From positions 1 through 42,443 of the forward strand of contig CAYUES010000003.1 of assembly GCA_964443885.1 (NCBI GenBank): a DNA stretch of 42,443 nucleotides, given 5' to 3'. Position 1 is the stretch's first letter, and each line of letters begins with the position of its first letter. Source of the stretch: OMIS01 sp964443885. Lineage in GTDB: Bacteria > Patescibacteriota > Microgenomatia > UBA1400 > PJMF01. Below, piece after piece: positions 38,378 through 42,443 of the stretch. A program made the translations under genes and the position numbers. The notes under the pieces were generated by a model, which did not search any database, was not told where the DNA came from, and saw only the letters and a program-made list of their open reading frames with translations.

Positions 38378-38390
38378 TATAATACAGTCT
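38378..38390 (+). promoter_or_regulatory. Predicted leaderless promoter of the 38391 methyltransferase
   Basis: TATAAT (38378-38383) is followed by 7 nt and ATG at 38391, just after the stop of the C39-like gene. Confidence 0.65.
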
Positions 38391-39284
38391 ATGTATCGCA
38401 ATAATTCCGCACCACGCCGCAACTCCTCACCAAGAAAATTTGGCCGACCTTTTGGCGATTCTCGTTCAGGTCGTCCACAAACTCGCCCGCACTACGACCG
38501 TAATTCACAAGACAGCACCGAACCAAACTCAGAGCAAACTCAAAGTTCTTGGGGTGGCGTCAGTAACTGGTACAACAAAATCGTCGGTCAAGAAGGTCAC
38601 TACTACCACGAACACGTCGTGCTGCCTGGTGTGCTTAAAATGCTGCTCCTCAAACCCGAACACTCCCTGGTAGATCTTGGTTGTGGCCAAGGTATCCTCG
38701 CCCGCTCAATTCCGCCTGTCAAAGAATACTTAGGTATCGACGTGGCAGAAGGTTTAATCCAGCAAGCCCGCAAGATGAATAAAAAACAAAACTATGACTT
38801 TATCGTCAACAACGTCGCTCGACCTTTGCATGATGCCAAGGCAGAGTTTACTCACGCTGCCATTATCTTGGCCCTCCAAAACATGGAGTATCCACAGACT
38901 GCTTTGCAGAATGCCGCCAACCTACTGCTCCCAAATGGCAAGCTAGTGATTGTGATCAATCACCCAGCATTTCGTATTCCGCGCCAATCTGGCTGGAACA
39001 CCGATGAAAAGACCAAACAACAGTATCGCTGGATAAATCGCTATCTTTCACCGCTCAAAATCCCGATCAACATGCATCCTGGTCAAGCAGAAAGTGCTGT
39101 TACTTGGTCATTCCACCATTCACTCCAGGATTATGCAGAAATGCTGCGCAACGCTGGGTTTGTGATTACAATGATCGAGGAATGGACTTCAGATAAAGAA
39201 AGTGAAGGCAAAGCCGCCAAACAAGAAAACCGCGCCCGCTCTGAGTTCCCACTCTTTATGGCGATTCAGGCGGAGAAACGATAG
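38391..39284 (+). CDS. Class I SAM-dependent methyltransferase with Arg-rich N-terminal tail
   Basis: The 297-aa protein has a basic, disordered tail (residues about 1-60, rich in Arg, Pro, Ser and Gly: RRNSSPRKFGRPFGDSRSGR). The Rossmann fold follows with LVDLGCGQGILARSI (motif I) and YLGIDVAEGLIQQARK, then AAIILALQNMEYPQTALQNA and LLPNGKLVIVINHPAF. The tail suggests RNA or ribosome binding; the substrate is unknown. An open frame extends 70 codons upstream through the C39-like gene, but TATAAT at 38378 lies inside that extension and sets the start at 38391. Confidence 0.85.
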   Translation: MYRNNSAPRRNSSPRKFGRPFGDSRSGRPQTRPHYDRNSQDSTEPNSEQTQSSWGGVSNWYNKIVGQEGHYYHEHVVLPGVLKMLLLKPEHSLVDLGCGQGILARSIPPVKEYLGIDVAEGLIQQARKMNKKQNYDFIVNNVARPLHDAKAEFTHAAIILALQNMEYPQTALQNAANLLLPNGKLVIVINHPAFRIPRQSGWNTDEKTKQQYRWINRYLSPLKIPINMHPGQAESAVTWSFHHSLQDYAEMLRNAGFVITMIEEWTSDKESEGKAAKQENRARSEFPLFMAIQAEKR

Positions 39285-39888
39285 GAATTAAAGCATTTAA
39301 GAGTAATTGATTTGCATCAGTTTCTATTTTTAATCCTTTTAAGAAATAACAAAATGCAAAGGTAAACCAACCGGGCATATTTTTAGAAGCTTCACCCCAT
39401 AATTCTTTGCCTAAGGGAAGCTCGCCTGAGAAGACATCATGTGTTATTTGTTGTAAGCATTCAAAATGTGGTCGTATCATTCTAACTACCACAACTTCAG
39501 CGTTAGCAGGAATATCTTTTTCATCAATTTTATAGTTATATAAAAAAGCTTGCTTATCAACTGATACAGACAAATCTAAACATACTCCACCTGTTGCTGG
39601 ACCTGCGATAATAATAGCATTTGGAGATTCATTTCTTCTTGATGATCCTTCTTTTTGAGCAATTTGAGCTGGAAATAATTTTTTATTAAACGGATCATAC
39701 ACTTGGGCAATTCTTACATTTAGTGGCCAACTTCTCTCACCATTTAAATGTAAATGCAAAGCTCTAAGCCATCGTTCTTCTGTTTTACTGCAAACAGGTG
39801 AGTGAAGTTCTTCACTTAATTTTGGATATGTAACTAAATCAGGAGTAGGTGTAGGAGCTGGTAAAGCCTCTAAAGTATCTAGTGTCAT
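39256..39888 (-). CDS. Hypothetical 210-aa protein
   Basis: I do not recognise this protein. It starts with a Thr/Pro-rich segment (LEALPAPTPTPDLVTYPKL) and has ALHLHLNGERSWPLNVRIAQVYDP, a Gly-rich IIIAGPATGGVCLDLSVSV and VVVVRMIRPHFECLQQI. It has no signal peptide. Its 3' end overlaps the convergent methyltransferase gene by 29 bp. It begins 23 bp after the RpoD stop on the same strand, but a TATTGT box close to the ATG suggests its own start. Confidence 0.7.
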   Translation of the reverse strand: MTLDTLEALPAPTPTPDLVTYPKLSEELHSPVCSKTEERWLRALHLHLNGERSWPLNVRIAQVYDPFNKKLFPAQIAQKEGSSRRNESPNAIIIAGPATGGVCLDLSVSVDKQAFLYNYKIDEKDIPANAEVVVVRMIRPHFECLQQITHDVFSGELPLGKELWGEASKNMPGWFTFAFCYFLKGLKIETDANQLLLNALIPIVSPPESP

Positions 39889-39911
39889 TACTACAATAGT
39901 TTACTCTAACT

Positions 39912-41003
39912 TTATTCCAAGAAGTCTTGGAGTTTTTTGCGTTTGCTTGGATGTTTCAGTTTGCGCAAGGCTTTGGCTTCGATTTGACGAATACGCTCAC
40001 GAGTTACACCAAACTTGCGGCCAACTTCTTCCAAAGTCATCATTTTGTTGCCCGAAAGTCCAAAGCGCATCTTAAGCACTTTAGCTTCTCGGTCAGAAAG
40101 GGCACTCAAAACTTCATCAATATTTTCGCGAAGCATCTGTTGACTGGTTGCATCGTATGGCGAAACCTGTTTTTCATCAGCGATAAAGTCACCCAAGACA
40201 CTCTCGTCTTCACCACTACCGACTGGAGCTTCCAGAGATGTAGTATTCTGTGAGATCTTCAAGATTTCACGAACCTTATCTGGATCCATCTCCATTTCTT
40301 TACCAATTTCTTCTGGCAACGGCTCACGACCCAAGTCTTGCATCAAGCGGCGTGAAGTACGCATCAATTTATTGATGGTTTCCACCATGTGAACTGGGAT
40401 ACGAATTGTACGAGCTTGGTCAGCGATCGAGCGAGTAATAGCTTGGCGAATCCACCAAGTTGCGTAGGTAGAAAACTTAAAGCCTTTGGTCCAGTCAAAC
40501 TTCTCAACTGCACGGATCAAACCTTTGTTACCTTCTTGAATCAAGTCCAGGAACGTCATACCCCGACCGATGTATTTTTTGGCAATCGAAACAACTAAGC
40601 GTAAGTTGGCATCAGTCAGTTTTTTCTTGGCGAGTAAGTCACCAGCTTCAACTTGTTGAGCCAGGCGAATTTCTTCTTCACGATTCAAAAGTGGAATCCG
40701 ACCAATTTCCTTGAGGTACATCCGGACAGGATCAGACGCACCAGTATTACCCAAGGTCGAGATCATCTCTAGTTCTTGAGAAAGAGTATCGGTTTCTTCG
40801 TCAGGAGCTTCTTCAGAAACAGACTCGAAGATATCAACTTTGAGCTTGATAATTCGGTCGTAGAAGTCATCAAGTGCCTCAATGTGATCTTCAGGTTCGA
40901 CAAAAACTTTCAAGATATCTTCCTGAATCACAAAGCCTTGGTTTTGGGCTTTTTTGTAGAGAGCGTCAATTTCTTGTTGGAGCGTGGCAGAAATTTGGGT
41001 CAT
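39912..41003 (-). CDS. rpoD: Primary sigma factor RpoD (sigma-70)
   Basis: The 363-aa protein has a short region 1.1-like N-terminus (ISATLQQEIDALYKKAQNQG), then region 1.2 (DPVRMYLKEIGRIPLLNREEE), region 2 with SIAKKYIGRGMTFLDLIQEG followed by FDWTKGFKFSTYATWWIRQAI, which melts and reads the -10, region 3, and region 4 (DREAKVLKMRFGL, VTRERIRQIEAKALRKLKHP), which reads the -35. The non-conserved insert of proteobacterial RpoD is missing. It should serve the promoters described here; its region 2.4/3.0 would read the extended -10 elements seen. Confidence 0.97.
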   Translation of the reverse strand: MTQISATLQQEIDALYKKAQNQGFVIQEDILKVFVEPEDHIEALDDFYDRIIKLKVDIFESVSEEAPDEETDTLSQELEMISTLGNTGASDPVRMYLKEIGRIPLLNREEEIRLAQQVEAGDLLAKKKLTDANLRLVVSIAKKYIGRGMTFLDLIQEGNKGLIRAVEKFDWTKGFKFSTYATWWIRQAITRSIADQARTIRIPVHMVETINKLMRTSRRLMQDLGREPLPEEIGKEMEMDPDKVREILKISQNTTSLEAPVGSGEDESVLGDFIADEKQVSPYDATSQQMLRENIDEVLSALSDREAKVLKMRFGLSGNKMMTLEEVGRKFGVTRERIRQIEAKALRKLKHPSKRKKLQDFLE

Positions 41004-41036
41004 AGTGTCTTAATTTCCTTGTTGAACAGACTGCAC

Positions 41037-41042
41037 ATTATA
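41037..41042 (-). promoter_or_regulatory. -10 element upstream of rpoD
   Basis: Minus-strand TATAAT lies about 33 nt before the rpoD ATG. The leader contains AAGGA, so rpoD does not follow the leaderless pattern. Confidence 0.5.
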
Positions 41043-41130
41043 ACTCATAACTACAAATATCTCTAGTAAAAGTTACGTATTGTACGAAAAACCGCCGTAT
41101 TACTGCTAAGTTACGACGATCTTATGAAGG

Positions 41131-42443
41131 CTAGACGACTCCACGCAGCAACATTGCATCAATCACCCGTTTGACTGCCCGTGAATAGGTCGCCATGCGG
41201 ATAGAAAGTTTGCGCTCTTGCGCCATCTCCCAGATATCTTTGAACGCCATCACCATCAGTGGCTCGAGCTTGAGCAGCACGGTTGGTTTATCCCAGGCTG
41301 TACCTTGCAGATTTTGTACCCACTCGAAATATGAAGTACTCACCCCTCCAGCATTGGCAAGCACATCTGGAACGACTAGAATGCCTTTTTTCAACATGAT
41401 CTCTTCTGCTTCTGGTGTGACTGGGCCGTTGGCCATTTCGATGATAACTTTGGCTTTGATGCGGTCGGCATTTTCGTTATTTATCACGTTTTCCAACGCG
41501 GCCGGCACCAGTACATCTACCTCTAACTCCAGTAGTTCTTCATTGGAAATGACTGTGCCGAGCGCCACATCGCAGTGGTCTTGACCGCACATACATTCTG
41601 AGATCTTGCCGGTTTCTTTCTTGCAGGCGAGTGTTTTGAGAGGATTTAGCCCTGTCGGTACATGCACCCCACCACGCGAGTCAGAGACAGCGACTACGGT
41701 GTAGCCAAGCGCATCAGCATGATGCGCAAACCAGTACCCAACATTGCCAAAGCCTTGAATCGCGACCGTAATATCTTTTTTGCGCTGCCACTCCAAAACT
41801 TTAGCCAGCTGCTCCAAGATATAGACGCCACCCAATCCCGTTGCTTCATCCCGACCTTCCGAGCCTCCCAAGTCGAGTGGTTTGCCGGTAAAAGTCGCCA
41901 GTGGATTTACTTGGAGCATGTTGTTGGTACGCTCGAGCGCCAGTTTTTGCCACTCATCAACCATCCAAGCCATGATCTGGCCAGTCGTATTGACATCTGG
42001 GGCAGGAATATCTGTCCAAGGTCCAACTGCATCACCCAAAAATCGTACATAGGCGCGACTGAGCCGCTCTAACTCGGCGGAACTGAGCTCTTTGGGATTC
42101 ACGACCACACCACCCTTTGCACCACCATATGGGATACCTGTCACCGCACACTTCCAGGTCATCCACATCGAAAGCGCCATTACTTCTTCTTTGGTCACGC
42201 CCTGATGAAAACGAATGCCACCTTTGTACGGCCCACGGGCATTATTGTGTTGGGAACGAAAGGCTTGAAACTGCTTGGTGCTGCCGTCATCCATCTGGAC
42301 TTCGAGCATGCCTTCATGGACGATGTTGGGAGAACGCAAAAGCTCGATTGCTTTGTCGAATCGAGCTTCTTCACCTGGGTATTTACTGCGTAACCCGCCC
42401 GCAACTTGCGCAAGTTGCGTACGTGCTTGATCAAGTGGTGTAA
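41131..42443 (-). CDS. Glu/Leu/Phe/Val dehydrogenase, glutamate dehydrogenase-like (5' end outside window)
   Basis: The frame runs off the window edge, and TPLDQARTQLAQVAGGL-like residues before the first internal Met are family-like, so the true start lies outside. GPYKGGIRFHQGVTKEEVMALSMWMTWKCAV, then GIPYGGAKGGVVVNP, holds the catalytic Lys residues. PAPDVNTTGQIMAWM and VAIQGFGNVGYWFAHHA (dinucleotide fold) follow, and LVPAALENVI is late. It would interconvert glutamate and 2-oxoglutarate with ammonia. It has an unusual Cys-rich insert (coding 41573-41630) after the nucleotide-binding strands, with spacing C-x9-C-x-C-x4-C. Confidence 0.95.
   Translation of the reverse strand, partial: TPLDQARTQLAQVAGGLRSKYPGEEARFDKAIELLRSPNIVHEGMLEVQMDDGSTKQFQAFRSQHNNARGPYKGGIRFHQGVTKEEVMALSMWMTWKCAVTGIPYGGAKGGVVVNPKELSSAELERLSRAYVRFLGDAVGPWTDIPAPDVNTTGQIMAWMVDEWQKLALERTNNMLQVNPLATFTGKPLDLGGSEGRDEATGLGGVYILEQLAKVLEWQRKKDITVAIQGFGNVGYWFAHHADALGYTVVAVSDSRGGVHVPTGLNPLKTLACKKETGKISECMCGQDHCDVALGTVISNEELLELEVDVLVPAALENVINNENADRIKAKVIIEMANGPVTPEAEEIMLKKGILVVPDVLANAGGVSTSYFEWVQNLQGTAWDKPTVLLKLEPLMVMAFKDIWEMAQERKLSIRMATYSRAVKRVIDAMLLRGVV

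Noticed and set aside
38181..38390. A 70-codon N-terminal extension of the 38391 methyltransferase
   Set aside because: It overlaps the C39-like/TPR gene in another frame, and the TATAAT box lies within it.
1..42443. UGA recoding as in Gracilibacteria or Absconditabacteria
   Set aside because: TGA terminates several conserved genes at the expected length (P-ATPase, Res, kinase-like NTPase), with no in-frame TGA inside conserved domains.
41195..42443. Plus-strand open frames opposite the dehydrogenase, sigma factor and P-ATPase genes
   Set aside because: They are shadows of strongly conserved genes and lack ribosome-binding sites, promoters and family features.

Overview
The window looks like a chromosomal segment of a low-GC bacterium that uses the standard genetic code: TGA ends conserved genes such as the P-type ATPase, so it is not a UGA-recoding lineage. 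A compact sigma-70 factor, many small single-domain accessory enzymes, a C39-like/TPR secreted protein and a serine-recombinase remnant abutting a tRNA gene fit Patescibacteria (CPR), perhaps Microgenomates. This assignment is inference; no rRNA or ribosomal-protein gene is present to fix it.

Layout. 1-2.2 kb: two-component system (partial response regulator plus soluble triple-PAS histidine kinase). 2.3-5.3 kb: orphan ATP-grasp ligase, DUF1801 protein, cupin-flavodoxin pair and an unknown protein. 5.4-9.3 kb: a CRP/FNR-type regulator divergent from a ferric-reductase-like membrane protein, with a perfect TGTGA-N6-TCACA site between them, followed by a Ca2+-type P-ATPase. 9.3-13.6 kb: lipoprotein, dual-specificity phosphatase, diacylglycerol-kinase-like enzyme, Nudix/DUF1801 pair, methyltransferase and deoxyribosyltransferase-like protein. 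13.7-15.5 kb: a two-gene operon of unknown function behind two copies of a 13-bp palindrome. 15.5-32.1 kb: a dense series of small, mostly minus-strand, mostly single-gene units (Nudix, RibD-C, VOC, RidA, GNAT, CPBP, DUFs), plus a beta-propeller protein, a Tat-signal HExxH protein and a DUF2975/XRE pair. 32.2-37.1 kb: a type III restriction-modification island bounded by a truncated methyltransferase gene on the left and a decayed serine recombinase next to tRNA-Asn on the right. 37.2-42.4 kb: C39-like/TPR protein, methyltransferase, an unknown protein, RpoD and a 5'-partial glutamate dehydrogenase.

Gene expression. The strongest pattern across the window is a compact promoter-start unit: a TATAAT-like hexamer, often preceded by TGN (extended -10), sits 6-8 nt before the start codon with no room for a Shine-Dalgarno sequence. 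At least 16 genes have it. This predicts leaderless mRNAs for most single genes or operon-leading genes. A smaller set (the regulated membrane protein, the unknown operon, DUF2975/XRE, cupin, a VOC gene and a 35-aa peptide) has leaders with recognisable Shine-Dalgarno sequences. Several start codons were moved on this basis.

Regulation. Two or three CRP-like sites suggest a small regulon of the local CRP/FNR protein. At two of them the site centre lies about 41 bp upstream of the predicted transcription start, the classic class II activator position. The spacers in the 17-32 kb accessory region share a roughly 50-bp repeat and a recurrent gene-end motif, so that region may have been assembled from gene-plus-promoter units.
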